DNA of 64,000 nt from Actinophytocola sp963840275 (GCA_963840275.1 CAWIYK010000009.1:186001-250000), one strand, 5' to 3'. Positions 33,493 through 42,886 are shown, counted from the stretch's first letter. Notes: generated by a model from the letters alone, not told the origin. Program-made: numbers and translations.

Positions 33493-34023
33493 CTACTCTC
33501 CCGTGCTGCCGTCGAGAAGCTCTCGGAGCAGGTCGAGGTGGCCGGCGTGACGCCCGGTCTCCTCAATCATATGGATGAGCACCCAGCGCAGGTTCACTGG
33601 TTCCTTGCGCCCGTTGGAGCTCGTGTCGTCGAGGTCCAGCCGCGCCGCGATCTCCCTGCTCCGCCGGCACTCGGCCGCGTAGTCGGCGATCAGCCGCGGG
33701 AGCGGGATGTCCAGCGCGGCTCGGAACTCGGCGTCCTGGTCGATGGTGAACCGGTCCCGCCAGGCGTCCGGCTGGTGGTCCAGCACGACGCGGAACCAGT
33801 ACTGCTCCACGTAGGTCAGGTGGGACACCAGCCCGGCGACGGTCATCAGCTCGGAGGGCAGCGGCGCGCGGCGCGCCTGCTCGTCGGTGAGGCCGGTGGC
33901 CTTCATCGTGACGGTGGCGCGGAGGAAGTCGAGGAAGCCGTTCAGTTGCTCGCGTTCCGCGCCGACCTTGGGCACCTCTGGACGGGTGGGCGCGGGCGTC
34001 TCAGGTGTTGCTGTCGAGGTCAT
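33493..34023 (-). CDS. DinB/DUF664 family protein
   Basis: The 176-residue four-helix-bundle protein has the DinB-like metal ligands: His in LVSHLTYVEQYWF and the HMIEETGRHAGHLDLLRELLDG block near the C-terminus. Relatives include mycothiol-dependent isomerases and bacillithiol S-transferases, so a thiol-transfer role using mycothiol is plausible. The ATG at 34023 is preferred over an upstream start at 34050. It is inserted between ftsQ (43 bp upstream) and ftsZ, on the same strand, an unusual spot for this family. Confidence 0.85.
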   Translation of the reverse strand: MTSTATPETPAPTRPEVPKVGAEREQLNGFLDFLRATVTMKATGLTDEQARRAPLPSELMTVAGLVSHLTYVEQYWFRVVLDHQPDAWRDRFTIDQDAEFRAALDIPLPRLIADYAAECRRSREIAARLDLDDTSSNGRKEPVNLRWVLIHMIEETGRHAGHLDLLRELLDGSTGE

Positions 34024-34066
34024 GGCGGGAGTGTGCCGCACCGCGACCACCGGCTCCGACCGCTTT

Positions 34067-34954
34067 TCAGGAGACGGTCGGGAAGTCCGGCGTCGCCACG
34101 TCGTAGGTCGTGCCCGGGCGGGTCAGCAGCGGCGCGAGCACGGCGGCCTTGCGTGCGCTGCCCTGCGCGTTGCCCCACTTGACGACGCGGCCGTCGGACA
34201 GGGTGAGGCGGACGTCGCCCGGGGTGCCGGCCGAGACCTGGGTGACCTGGGCCTTGAGCTGCTTCGGGATCGCGCCGAGCACGGTGACCGCGGCCTTCGT
34301 GGCCGGGTCGTCCGGGCCGACGCCGCTGATCGCCAGGGTCGGCAGGCCGGACGGGCGGGTCTTCGCCGTCGCGTAGTCGAGGCCCGTGCTGTCCACCAGG
34401 TGCGCCGCCGCGCCGACCATCAGGACGGCGACCGGCGTCCGCTCGGTCACCAGGATCTCGACGGTGCTCGGCCAGGACCGTTCGACGACCACCTCGAACA
34501 CCCTCGGCAGCGCCGCGACGCGGGCCGCGGCCTCGTCGGCGTCGAGCCGCACCATCGGCGTGCCCTGCTCGATGGCGGCCGCCTTCAGCACGTCGGCCTC
34601 GGGGATCTCCTTGACGCCGACGACCTCGACGGACCGGACGCCGAGCAGCGAGGTGAACATCACCAGGTACGCGACGGCCACCACGGTGAGGACGACGAGC
34701 AGCGCGATCCACCGGCGCGCCAGGTAGCGACCGCGCGTGGGGGCCCGCCGCTCCTCCGGCTCAACGCCGCGGCGGGCGGCCTCCGAACGCGGCCGGCCGC
34801 TCGAGGTCGTGCGGCGGGCGCGGTCGGTGCGCGGAGACCGCTCCGACCGCTCATACTCCGTGGACTGCTCGGTGCGCAGCAGCCGCCCGTGCCGGTCCCG
34901 GCCACGCCGGTCCCGGCCGGAGCGGCCATCGGAGCCACGCACCGTGCTGGTCAT
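34067..34954 (-). CDS. ftsQ: Cell division protein FtsQ
   Basis: The 295-residue bitopic division protein bridges early and late divisome parts. A basic Arg-rich cytosolic tail of about 80 residues precedes one membrane helix (WIALLVVLTVVAVAYLVMF). The POTRA domain follows (LLGVRSVEVVGVKEIPEADVLKAAAIEQGTPMVRLD) and then the FtsQ beta domain (ALPRVFEVVVERSWPSTVEILVTERTPVAVL). The ATG overlaps the murC stop (TGATG), which indicates coupled translation. Confidence 0.95.
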   Translation of the reverse strand: MTSTVRGSDGRSGRDRRGRDRHGRLLRTEQSTEYERSERSPRTDRARRTTSSGRPRSEAARRGVEPEERRAPTRGRYLARRWIALLVVLTVVAVAYLVMFTSLLGVRSVEVVGVKEIPEADVLKAAAIEQGTPMVRLDADEAAARVAALPRVFEVVVERSWPSTVEILVTERTPVAVLMVGAAAHLVDSTGLDYATAKTRPSGLPTLAISGVGPDDPATKAAVTVLGAIPKQLKAQVTQVSAGTPGDVRLTLSDGRVVKWGNAQGSARKAAVLAPLLTRPGTTYDVATPDFPTVS

Positions 34955-36348
34955 CAGACGCGGACCCGCCGGTCCAGCTCGGCGATCAGCTCCGGCCCCA
35001 GCATCGTCACGTCGCCGGCGCCCATCGTCAGCACCACGTCGCCCTCCGCGGCGAGCGACGCGACCAGCGCCGGCACCCGCTCGAACGACGGCTCGTAGTG
35101 CACCCGCTCCGCCGGCAGCGTGACCGCGTCCGCGACCAGCCGGCCGTTCACGCCGGGCTCCGGCTGCTCCCGCGCGCCGTACACGTCGAGCACCACGACC
35201 TCGTCCGCGAGCGACAGCGCCGCCCCGAACTCGGTGGTGAACAGCCGGGTCCGCGAGTACAGGTGCGGCTGGAAGATCACCACGAGCCGGCCGCCGTGGG
35301 CCGCCGACCGCGCGGCACGCAGCTGCGCCGCCACCTCGGTCGGGTGGTGCGCGTAGTCGTCGTACACCCGCACGCCGCCGGCCCGGCCCTTGAACTCGAA
35401 CCGGCGCCGCACGCCGCCGAACCCGGCGATGCCCTCGAGCAGCCCCTCGAGCGGCGCGCCGAGCTCCAGCCCGGCGACGAGGGCGCCGATCGCGTTGAGC
35501 GCCATGTGCTCGCCGGGCACCGCGACCCGCACCTCGGTCTCGGTCCCGTCGAGCAGCACGCGGGCCACGCCGGCGCCGTCCACCGGCTGGTAGTCGGTCA
35601 TCGTCACGTCCGCGGCGGCCCGCCCGTAGCGGCGCACCCGCACCCCGCGCGACTCGGCGAGCAGCGCGAGCGCGGCGGAGCCGGGGTCGTCGACGCACGC
35701 GACCAGCACGCCGTCGTCGGTGATGCGGGCCACGAAGGACTCGAAGATCGCGTGGTAGGCCTCGACCGTGCCGTGGTGGTCGAGGTGGTCGGCCTCCACG
35801 TTGGTCACCACCGCGACCGACGGCGTGAACGCGAGGAACGACCCGTCGCTCTCGTCGGCCTCCGCCACGAAGATGCCGCCGACGCCGTGGTGGGCGTTCG
35901 CGCCGGACTCGTTGAGGTCGCCGCCGATCGCGAACGACGGGTCGAGCCGGCAGCGCTGCAGCGCGACCGTCAGCATCGACGTGGTCGACGTCTTGCCGTG
36001 CGTGCCGGCCACACACGCGACGCGGTGGTCCGTCATGAGCGCGGCGAGCGCCTCGGACCGGTGCAGCACGGTCAGCCCGCGCGCCTCCGCCTCGACCAGC
36101 TCCGGGTTGTCCGGCTTGATCGCGCTCGACACGACGACCGCGGACGGCCCGCCGTCGAACAGGTCCAGGTTCGCCGCGGCCTGGCCGAACGCCACCCGCG
36201 CGCCCTGCGCGCGCAGGGTCAGCAGCGTCGGCGACTCCTTGGCGTCCGAGCCGGACACCTCGTTGCCGCGGTCGAGCAGGATCCTGGCGATGCCGCTCAT
36301 CCCGGCGCCGCCGATCCCCACCAGGTGGACCCGATCGAGCATCTTCAC
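34954..36348 (-). CDS. murC: UDP-N-acetylmuramate--L-alanine ligase
   Basis: The enzyme adds L-Ala to UDP-MurNAc, the first step of the stem peptide. The 464-residue protein has the N-terminal Rossmann motif VHLVGIGGAGMSGIA, the ATP loop GTHGKTSTTSML, an EADESDGSFL segment and the C-terminal DDYAHHPTEV. I prefer the GTG at 36348 to the ATG at 36342, since GAGGGA lies 5 nt before it and it overlaps the preceding mini-ORF exactly as the PHP gene does. The order murG - mini-ORF - murC - ftsQ is tightly packed. Confidence 0.96.
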   Translation of the reverse strand: MKMLDRVHLVGIGGAGMSGIARILLDRGNEVSGSDAKESPTLLTLRAQGARVAFGQAAANLDLFDGGPSAVVVSSAIKPDNPELVEAEARGLTVLHRSEALAALMTDHRVACVAGTHGKTSTTSMLTVALQRCRLDPSFAIGGDLNESGANAHHGVGGIFVAEADESDGSFLAFTPSVAVVTNVEADHLDHHGTVEAYHAIFESFVARITDDGVLVACVDDPGSAALALLAESRGVRVRRYGRAAADVTMTDYQPVDGAGVARVLLDGTETEVRVAVPGEHMALNAIGALVAGLELGAPLEGLLEGIAGFGGVRRRFEFKGRAGGVRVYDDYAHHPTEVAAQLRAARSAAHGGRLVVIFQPHLYSRTRLFTTEFGAALSLADEVVVLDVYGAREQPEPGVNGRLVADAVTLPAERVHYEPSFERVPALVASLAAEGDVVLTMGAGDVTMLGPELIAELDRRVRV

Positions 36349-36422
36349 GACCGTCCCTCGCAAGCTCGGTCCGGCCGTTCACGGTCGCCCGGTGACATTG
36401 GTTCGCTCGCAAGCTCGCTCAC
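36345..36422 (-). repeat. Dispersed 78-nt mini-ORF element between murG and murC
   Basis: A GTG at 36422 overlaps the murG stop (GTGA). It opens 25 codons (starting MSELASEPMSPGDRER) and stops with TGA overlapping the murC GTG (GTGA). It is therefore coupled at both ends and fills the murG-murC gap completely. The inner 73 bp match 63 positions of the element at 14952-15029, with no gaps. Five of the ten changes are at third codon positions, one of them inside a codon that also changes at its first base. Near-identical direct repeats (CGAGCTTGCGAG) lie at both ends. The 3' end provides GAGGGA as the murC ribosome-binding site. Confidence 0.8.
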
Positions 36423-37519
36423 TTGCCGATCACCTCGAGCACCATCCGTGCCAGCACGTCCGCGGCCTCGCGGTGTCCGCTGCCCTCCGCGGCCGCGCTC
36501 ATCTCCTTGAGGCGCAACGAGTCGGTCAGCAGCGGGACGACCAGCTCGGCCGCGCGCTCCGGCGTCAGCTCCTCGTCCTTCACCATCAGTGCGGCGCCGG
36601 CGTCCACCATCGGCTTCGCGTTCAGCGCCTGCTCGCCGTTGCCGTGCGGCAGCGGCACGTAGATCGCCGGCAGCCCGACGGCGGACACCTCGGCGACGGT
36701 CATCGCGCCGCAGCGGCACAGCACGGCGTCGGCCGCCGCGTAGGCGAGGTCCATCCGCTCCAGGTAGGGCACCCCGACGTACCGGGGCGCGCCGGGCACC
36801 TCCTGGACCGCGAGGGAGTTCTTGGGGCCGTGTGCGTGCAGCACGCCGATGCCGCGGTCGGCGAACACCCGCGCGCACGCGGAGATCGCGGTGTTGATCG
36901 AGCGGGCGCCCTGCGAGCCGCCGAACACGAGCAGCGTCGGCGCCTTGGGGTCCAGCCCGAAGTGCGCACGGGCCTGGGCGCGCAACGAAGCCCGGTCCAG
37001 CCCGATGATCGAGCCACGCAACGGAATGCCGATCACCTCGGCGTTGGGCAGGCCGGAGTCGGGCACCGCGACCGCGACCTTGGCCGCGAACTTGGCGCCC
37101 ACCTTGTTGGCGAGGCCGACGCGGGCGTTCGAGTCGTGGACCACGATGGGGATGCGGCCGCGGGCGGCGAGGTAGGCCGGCAGGGCGACATAGCCGCCGA
37201 ACCCGACGACGACGTCCGCGCCGACCCGCTCCAGGATCTCGCGGGTGGTCTTCACGGCGGACCGGACCTTGAGCGGCAGCTTCAGCAGGTCCACGTTGGG
37301 CTTACGCGGCAGTGGGACCGGCGGGATCATCTCCAGCTGGTACCCGCGTGCCGGGACGATCTGCTTCTCGAGGCCGCGCTCGGTGCCCAGCGCCACGATG
37401 CGGGCGTCCGGGCGGATTCTGCGCACCGCGTCGGCCAGGGCCAGCGCGGGCTCGATGTGCCCCGCGGTCCCTCCCCCGGCGACGACAACACAGGGCCCTC
37501 GGTTGGCAGGGGTGCTCAA
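36419..37519 (-). CDS. murG: UDP-GlcNAc:lipid I N-acetylglucosamine transferase
   Basis: MurG makes lipid II on the inner membrane face. The 366-residue GT-B protein has the donor/lipid loops VVVAGGGTAGHIEPALALAD and VVGFGGYVALPAYLAA, the LLVFGGSQGARSIN linker and the UDP-binding CRCGAMTVAEVSAVGLPAIYVPLPH...NGEQALNA block. The start is a TTG at 37519 that overlaps the ftsW stop (TTGA). Its stop overlaps the mini-ORF in front of murC. Confidence 0.97.
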   Translation of the reverse strand: MSTPANRGPCVVVAGGGTAGHIEPALALADAVRRIRPDARIVALGTERGLEKQIVPARGYQLEMIPPVPLPRKPNVDLLKLPLKVRSAVKTTREILERVGADVVVGFGGYVALPAYLAARGRIPIVVHDSNARVGLANKVGAKFAAKVAVAVPDSGLPNAEVIGIPLRGSIIGLDRASLRAQARAHFGLDPKAPTLLVFGGSQGARSINTAISACARVFADRGIGVLHAHGPKNSLAVQEVPGAPRYVGVPYLERMDLAYAAADAVLCRCGAMTVAEVSAVGLPAIYVPLPHGNGEQALNAKPMVDAGAALMVKDEELTPERAAELVVPLLTDSLRLKEMSAAAEGSGHREAADVLARMVLEVIGK

Positions 37520-38958
37520 GAACGTCCTCCTAGAGTGCGGCGCGGGGCCGGCTGTCGCGCACGGACCACGGCACGACCTGCAGAGCCTCGCTGCGGGGCG
37601 GGTGGCCGGACCGGCTTGCGCTTGACCGGCGGCTGGTAGGGCTCCGGAGCGGGCAGCCGCATCAGCCGACCGAACCGGCCCGGCCCCTGAGAGCGTAGTG
37701 CGGCCACCGCCTCGGGCTCATGCCGCGCACAGTTCGCGAGCACACCGAACACCAGGAGGGTCGTCACGACGGACGTGCCGCCGGAGGAGATGAGGGGCAG
37801 CGTGATGCCGGTGACCGGCAACAACCCCACCACGTAACAGATGTTGATCGCCGCCTGCGCCACCAGCCACACGGTCAGCGTGGCGGCCACCATCCGGATC
37901 CACGGGTCGATGTTGCGGGTCGCCACCCGCATGCCGGCGACCGCGAGCATCCCGAACAGCGCCAGCACCAGCGCGCAGCCGAGGAAGCCGAGCTCCTCGC
38001 CGATCAGCGCGAAGATGAAGTCGTTGTGCACGTTGGGCAGGTACTGCCACTTCGACGGCCCCTGCCCGAGCCCCTTGCCGAACAGACCGCCGTCGGCGAG
38101 CGCGTACAGCGCCTGGTTCGCCTGGTAGGACGCGTCGAGGTCGTCGCCGGGCCCGAGGAAGGACAGCACCCGGTCGAGCCGGTACCTGGTGCCGATGGCC
38201 AGCAGGAACACGCCGGCGATGCCGCCGAGCGCGAGCGCGCCGAACAGCCGCATCTGCGCGCCGGCGAACCAGAGCAGCGCGATCAGGACCACGCCGAGGG
38301 TGACCGTGCCGCCGAGGTCGGGCTGCAGCATGACCAGCGCGAACATCACCAGCGCCGCGGGCACCACCGGCACGAGCAGGTGCCGGTACTGGTGCAGCAG
38401 CCCCCGCTTGACCACGAGGATGTGCGCGCCCCACAGCGCGAGCGCGAGCTTCGCGAACTCGACCGGCTGGACGCTCAGCGGGCCGACCTTGAACCAGCTG
38501 CGGGTGCCGTTGATGGTCGCCCCGAGCGGGGTGAGCACCAGGATCAGCAGCAGCACGCTGACCCACAGGCCGATCGGGCTGAGCGCGCGGATCCGCCGCA
38601 GCGGCACCCGAAGGCCGATCCAGAACAGGACGAGCCCGACCAGCACGAAGACCAGCTGCTTGCCGAACACCGAGTACGCCGAGCTGCCCTGGTTCAGCGA
38701 GATGACCGACGACGCGGACAGGACCATGACCAGGCCGATCACGATCAGCAGCGCGCAGATCGCGAGGATCAGGTGGAACGAGGCGAGCGGCCGGCCGAGC
38801 CACGCGGTCAGCGCGCTGCGCGCGGCCCACAGCCGTCCGGTGCGCTCGCGGGTCCCGCGCGGCATGCGCTCCGGCTTCGTGGCTGCATTCGTGGCTGCCT
38901 TCGCGCCGGTCTTCGACCCGGACTTCGCGGTGTTCCTGGACTCTTCCAGTGCTGTCAT
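37516..38958 (-). CDS. ftsW: Septal peptidoglycan polymerase FtsW (SEDS family)
   Basis: The 480-residue protein polymerises lipid II together with FtsI at the septum. Ten membrane helices follow a 50-residue Lys/Ala-rich cytosolic tail. SEDS motifs are present: INGTRSWFKVGPLSVQPVEFAKLAL, MLQPDLGGTV, a HNDFIFALIGEELGFLG loop holding the likely catalytic acidic residues, and GLLPVTGITLPLISSGGTS. A basic Pro/Arg tail of about 65 residues closes it. The ATG overlaps the murD stop by 4 nt (ATGA). FtsW, not RodA, is supported by the gene context. Confidence 0.96.
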   Translation of the reverse strand: MTALEESRNTAKSGSKTGAKAATNAATKPERMPRGTRERTGRLWAARSALTAWLGRPLASFHLILAICALLIVIGLVMVLSASSVISLNQGSSAYSVFGKQLVFVLVGLVLFWIGLRVPLRRIRALSPIGLWVSVLLLILVLTPLGATINGTRSWFKVGPLSVQPVEFAKLALALWGAHILVVKRGLLHQYRHLLVPVVPAALVMFALVMLQPDLGGTVTLGVVLIALLWFAGAQMRLFGALALGGIAGVFLLAIGTRYRLDRVLSFLGPGDDLDASYQANQALYALADGGLFGKGLGQGPSKWQYLPNVHNDFIFALIGEELGFLGCALVLALFGMLAVAGMRVATRNIDPWIRMVAATLTVWLVAQAAINICYVVGLLPVTGITLPLISSGGTSVVTTLLVFGVLANCARHEPEAVAALRSQGPGRFGRLMRLPAPEPYQPPVKRKPVRPPAPQRGSAGRAVVRARQPAPRRTLGGRS

Positions 38959-40322
38959 CCGCACTCCGCCAGCACGGTGCGCACGGCCTCGGCGAAGGCG
39001 TTGCCGCGGTGCACGTAGCTGGCGAAGAGGTCGTGGGACTTGGCGGCCGGCGCGAGCAGCACCACATCGCCGTGACCTGCCATTGCGTTCGCCGCACGCA
39101 CCGCAGAGAGCATGGGCTCATCGTCTCCCGAAGAGACCCGATGCACCGGCACATCCGGCGCGTGTCGCGCGAGTGCGGCGGCGAAGGGGGCCTGGTCGGC
39201 GCCCAGCAGGACCACGCCGCGCAGTCGGCCGGCGACCCGTTCGACGAGGTCGTCGACCTCGGCGCCGTGCAGCAGGCCGCCCGCGACCCACACGACGGGG
39301 TCGAACGCGCCGAGCGAGCCGAGGGCGGCGTGGGTGTTGGTGGCCTTGGAGTCGTTCACGTACCGGACGCCGCGGGCGTCGGCGACGAGCTCGACCCGGT
39401 GCGCCGGCGGGCTGAACGCGTTGAGCCCGGCCCGAACCGCGTCGGCCGGCACCCCGTACGCCCTGGCGAGCGCCGCCGCGGCGAGCGCGTTGGCGACGTT
39501 GTGGGGACCGACCGGACGGACCTCGTCGACGGGACAGAGCCGCAGGTCACCGTGTACGAGCCAGTCCCGCGCGACGCCGTACTGGCCCGCGGCGGGCTCG
39601 GCGAGGGTGAAGCTCACCCGCTCGACGGAGGTGGCCGCGAGCCGCTCGGACTCGACGTCGTCGGCGTTGTAGACGGCCAGGCCGGCGCCGGTGTAGATCC
39701 GGCCCTTGGCCTCGACGTAGTGCGCCATCGAGCCGTGCCACTCGAGGTGGTCCTCCGCGACGTTCAGCACGGCGGCCACGGCGGCGCGCATCGAGACCGG
39801 CGCTCCGCGGAGCTCTCGGTGTCGCAGCCAGTACAGCTGGTAGCTCGACAGCTCGACGGCGAGCGCGTCGTACCCGCCGAGCACCGCGTCGACCACCGGC
39901 AGCCCGATGTTCCCGCAGGCCACGGCCTTGACGTCGGCGGCGAGCAGTATCGACTGGAGCATGCCGACCGTGGTGGTCTTGCCGTCGGTGCCGGTCACCG
40001 CGAGCCACGCCGGCGGCTTCGGCAGCGCCGCGCCGATGCGCCAGGCCAGCTCGACCTCGCCGATCACCTCGACGCCGGCCGCCGCGGCGGCCACCAGCAG
40101 CGGCGCGGTCGGCGGCCAGCCGGGGCTGGTGACGACCAGGTCGGTGCCGGCGGGCGGCTCGGTCAGGCCGACGACCCGCGCGGCGCCGCCCGGGACGTCG
40201 GCCAGCCGGCCGGCGGCGGCGTCGGTGACCGTGACGTCCGCGTCCATGGCGAGCAGCGCCCGCGCCACCGACCTCCCGGTGACGCCGGCGCCCGCGACCA
40301 GTACCCGCCTGCCTTCGAACAT
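38955..40322 (-). CDS. murD: UDP-N-acetylmuramoyl-L-alanine--D-glutamate ligase
   Basis: MurD adds D-Glu to the stem peptide. The 455-residue protein has the Rossmann start RRVLVAGAGVTGRSVARALL, the ATP loop AVTGTDGKTTTVGML, the AVELSSYQLYW and NVAEDHLEWHGS segments, and the C-terminal YVNDSKATNTHAALGSLGAFD with the catalytic NDSKATN. ATG at 40322 is used; GTG at 40325 directly precedes it and cannot be excluded. It follows mraY after 21 bp. Confidence 0.96.
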   Translation of the reverse strand: MFEGRRVLVAGAGVTGRSVARALLAMDADVTVTDAAAGRLADVPGGAARVVGLTEPPAGTDLVVTSPGWPPTAPLLVAAAAAGVEVIGEVELAWRIGAALPKPPAWLAVTGTDGKTTTVGMLQSILLAADVKAVACGNIGLPVVDAVLGGYDALAVELSSYQLYWLRHRELRGAPVSMRAAVAAVLNVAEDHLEWHGSMAHYVEAKGRIYTGAGLAVYNADDVESERLAATSVERVSFTLAEPAAGQYGVARDWLVHGDLRLCPVDEVRPVGPHNVANALAAAALARAYGVPADAVRAGLNAFSPPAHRVELVADARGVRYVNDSKATNTHAALGSLGAFDPVVWVAGGLLHGAEVDDLVERVAGRLRGVVLLGADQAPFAAALARHAPDVPVHRVSSGDDEPMLSAVRAANAMAGHGDVVLLAPAAKSHDLFASYVHRGNAFAEAVRTVLAECG

Positions 40323-40343
40323 CACTGGAACATCACCGGCTCG

Positions 40344-41432
40344 TCAGCTGCCGACCGCGGTCAGCCACTCCGAGTAGAAGAGGCCGAGGCCGAACATCGC
40401 GCAGATCCCGGCCAGCAGCCAGAATCTGATGATCACCGTGGTTTCCGCCCACCCGGCGAGCTCGAAGTGATGATGGAAGGGCGCCATGCGGAACAGGCGC
40501 CGCCGCGACGTGCGGAAGACCGCGATCTGCAGCACCACCGACAGCATCTCGACGACGAACAGCCCGCCGACGATCACCATCAGCAGCTCGGTGCGGGTGG
40601 TGATGGACAGGCCCGCGACCAGCCCGCCGAGCGCGAGCGAGCCGGTGTCCCCCATGAAGATCTTCGCCGGCGCCGCGTTCCACCACAGGAAGCCGATACA
40701 GGCGCCCATCGCCGCGGCGGCGACCACCGCGAGGTCCAGCGGGTCGCGCACGTCGTAACAGCCGACGGTCGGGGTGTCGCTGCCGCAGTTGTAGCGGAAC
40801 TGCCAGAACGTGATGACCACGTAGGTGCCGAACACCATGGCCGAGCTGCCGCCGGCGAGGCCGTCGAGGCCGTCGGTGAAGTTCACCGCGTTCGACCAGC
40901 CGGACACCGCCAAGTAGCAGAAGACGACGAACCCGATGGTGCCGAACGAGATGATCGCGAGGTCCCGCACGAACGACATCTGGATCGACGCGGGCGTGAA
41001 GCCGTACTCGTCGGCGAAGTTCATCGCGAGCACCGCGAACACCACGGCGACGACCAGCTGGCCGACCATCTTCGCGGTCTTGTTGAGCCCCAGGTTGCGC
41101 TGCTTGCGGATCTTGATGAAGTCGTCGAGGAAGCCGACCAGGCCGAGGCCGGTGGTCAGGAACAGCACGAGCAGCCCGGAGGCGGTCGGCGGCTCGCCCT
41201 CCGGCGAGGACATGGCGTTGAACAGGTGCGCGACGAGGTAGCCGGCCCACATGGCGACCAGGATCGCGACGCCGCCCATGGTCGGGGTGCCGCGCTTGGA
41301 CTTGTGGCCCGCCGGGCCTTCCTCGCGGATCTCCTGACCGAAGCCCTGCCGGGAGAACACCCGGATCAGGTACGGCGTGAACATGATCGAGACCATGAGT
41401 GCGATCGCGGCCGCGACCAGGATGCCGATCAC
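40344..41432 (-). CDS. mraY: Phospho-MurNAc-pentapeptide translocase
   Basis: MraY moves phospho-MurNAc-pentapeptide to undecaprenyl phosphate, forming lipid I. The 362-residue protein has ten membrane helices and the catalytic loops GTPTMGG, FLDDFIKI (Asp-Asp), NAVNFTDGLDGLAGG, FMGDTGSLALGG and the triple histidine MAPFHHHFELAG. The GTG at 41432 overlaps the murF stop (GTGA). Confidence 0.97.
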   Translation of the reverse strand: MIGILVAAAIALMVSIMFTPYLIRVFSRQGFGQEIREEGPAGHKSKRGTPTMGGVAILVAMWAGYLVAHLFNAMSSPEGEPPTASGLLVLFLTTGLGLVGFLDDFIKIRKQRNLGLNKTAKMVGQLVVAVVFAVLAMNFADEYGFTPASIQMSFVRDLAIISFGTIGFVVFCYLAVSGWSNAVNFTDGLDGLAGGSSAMVFGTYVVITFWQFRYNCGSDTPTVGCYDVRDPLDLAVVAAAAMGACIGFLWWNAAPAKIFMGDTGSLALGGLVAGLSITTRTELLMVIVGGLFVVEMLSVVLQIAVFRTSRRRLFRMAPFHHHFELAGWAETTVIIRFWLLAGICAMFGLGLFYSEWLTAVGS

Positions 41433-42886
41433 GCGCGGCTCCCCAGCAGCGCGTCCGCGACCCGCCAGAGCGCGGCCACCTTGGAGGCCTTGACCAGTAC
41501 GACATCGCCGGGACGCAACTCGGCGTCCAACAGGGCGACCGCCGCTTCGACATCCGGTACCAGCACCGGCACGTTTTCTCCTTCGTCTATCCCCTCGAGC
41601 CGCGCGCCGTGCTGGATGGCGGCTGCCTGCTCGTCCACTGCCACCAGCCGGTCGATCCGCAGCCGTGCGGCCAGCCGTCCGATCTCCTCGTGTGCCTCGG
41701 CGCCCGAGTCGCCGAGCTCCCCCATCACACCGAGCACCGCCCATGTACGGCGCTTCTCGTCGCCCGCCATCCTGGCAAGCGTGCGCAGGGCGGCGCCCAT
41801 CGACTCCGGGTTCGCGTTGTAGGAGTCGTTGACGACGGTGACGCCGTCGGCGCGGACGCTGACCTCCATGCGCCGCCCGGACCGTCGGCGCGCACCGGAC
41901 AGGCTGCGTGCGACGTCGTCGACCGACGCCCCGAGCTCGAGTGCGACGGCGGCGGCCGAGAGCGCGTTGCCGACGTGGTGCACGCCGTGCAGACCGAGCG
42001 TCACGGTGGCCGCGCCCGCGGCGGTGACCAGCCGGAACGTGGCCCTGGCCTGCTCGTCCAGCTCGACGTCGACCGCACGGACGTCGGCGTCGTCGGCCTC
42101 GCCGACGAGCACGACGCGGGCCTTGGCGCGGTCGGCCATGGCGCGGACCAGCGGGTCGTCGGCGTTGAGGATCACGACGTCGGTCGCCGCCTCGGCCAGC
42201 TCGCCCTTGGTCTCGGCGATGCCCTCACGGGAGCCGAACTCGCCGAGGTGCGCGGAGCCGACGTTCAGCACGACGCCGATCCGGGGCGGCGCGGTCTCGC
42301 ACAGCGCGCGGATGTGGCCGGGGCCGCGGGCGGACAGCTCCAGGACCAGGTGCTTCGTGTGCTCGTCGGCCCGCAGGACGGTCCACGGGTGGCCGAGCTC
42401 GTTGTTGAACGAGCCCGGCGGCGCGACCGTGGGGCCGAGCGGCTCGAGCACCTGGCTGATGAGGTCCTTGGTGGAGGTCTTGCCGGACGACCCGGTGACG
42501 CCGACGACCGTCAGGCCCCGCGGCGTGAGCCGGTCGACGACCGCGCGGGCGATCGCGGCGAGGCCGGCCAGCACGGCGGCGCCGGAGCCGTCGGTGTCGC
42601 CGGCGAGCGCGACCGAGCCGACGTGCGCGTCGCGGACCGGCGGCACGATCACCGCGGGCGCGTCGACCTCGCGGGCTGCCAGCACGCCGACCGCGCCCGC
42701 GGCCGTCGCGACGGCCGCGAAGTCGTGCCCGTCGACCCGCTCCCCCGGCACGGCGACGAACAGGCCGCCGGCGCCGACGTGCCGCGAGTCGAACTCGACG
42801 GACCCGGTGACGGTCTCGGTGCCGTCGGCGCCGTGCAGCCGGCCGCCGGTCACGTCGGCGATCTCCCGGAGGGTGAGGGGGATCAT
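41429..42886 (-). CDS. murF: UDP-MurNAc-tripeptide--D-alanyl-D-alanine ligase
   Basis: MurF adds D-Ala-D-Ala to complete the pentapeptide precursor. The 485-residue protein shows FDSRHVGAGGLFVAVPGERVDGHDF in the substrate domain, the ATP loop GVTGSSGKTSTKDL, NVGSAHLGEFGSREGIAETKGEL, and the C-terminal NDSYNANPESMGAALRTL with AVLGVMGELG. The ATG overlaps the murE stop (ATGA) and the stop overlaps the mraY start. Confidence 0.97.
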   Translation of the reverse strand: MIPLTLREIADVTGGRLHGADGTETVTGSVEFDSRHVGAGGLFVAVPGERVDGHDFAAVATAAGAVGVLAAREVDAPAVIVPPVRDAHVGSVALAGDTDGSGAAVLAGLAAIARAVVDRLTPRGLTVVGVTGSSGKTSTKDLISQVLEPLGPTVAPPGSFNNELGHPWTVLRADEHTKHLVLELSARGPGHIRALCETAPPRIGVVLNVGSAHLGEFGSREGIAETKGELAEAATDVVILNADDPLVRAMADRAKARVVLVGEADDADVRAVDVELDEQARATFRLVTAAGAATVTLGLHGVHHVGNALSAAAVALELGASVDDVARSLSGARRRSGRRMEVSVRADGVTVVNDSYNANPESMGAALRTLARMAGDEKRRTWAVLGVMGELGDSGAEAHEEIGRLAARLRIDRLVAVDEQAAAIQHGARLEGIDEGENVPVLVPDVEAAVALLDAELRPGDVVLVKASKVAALWRVADALLGSRA

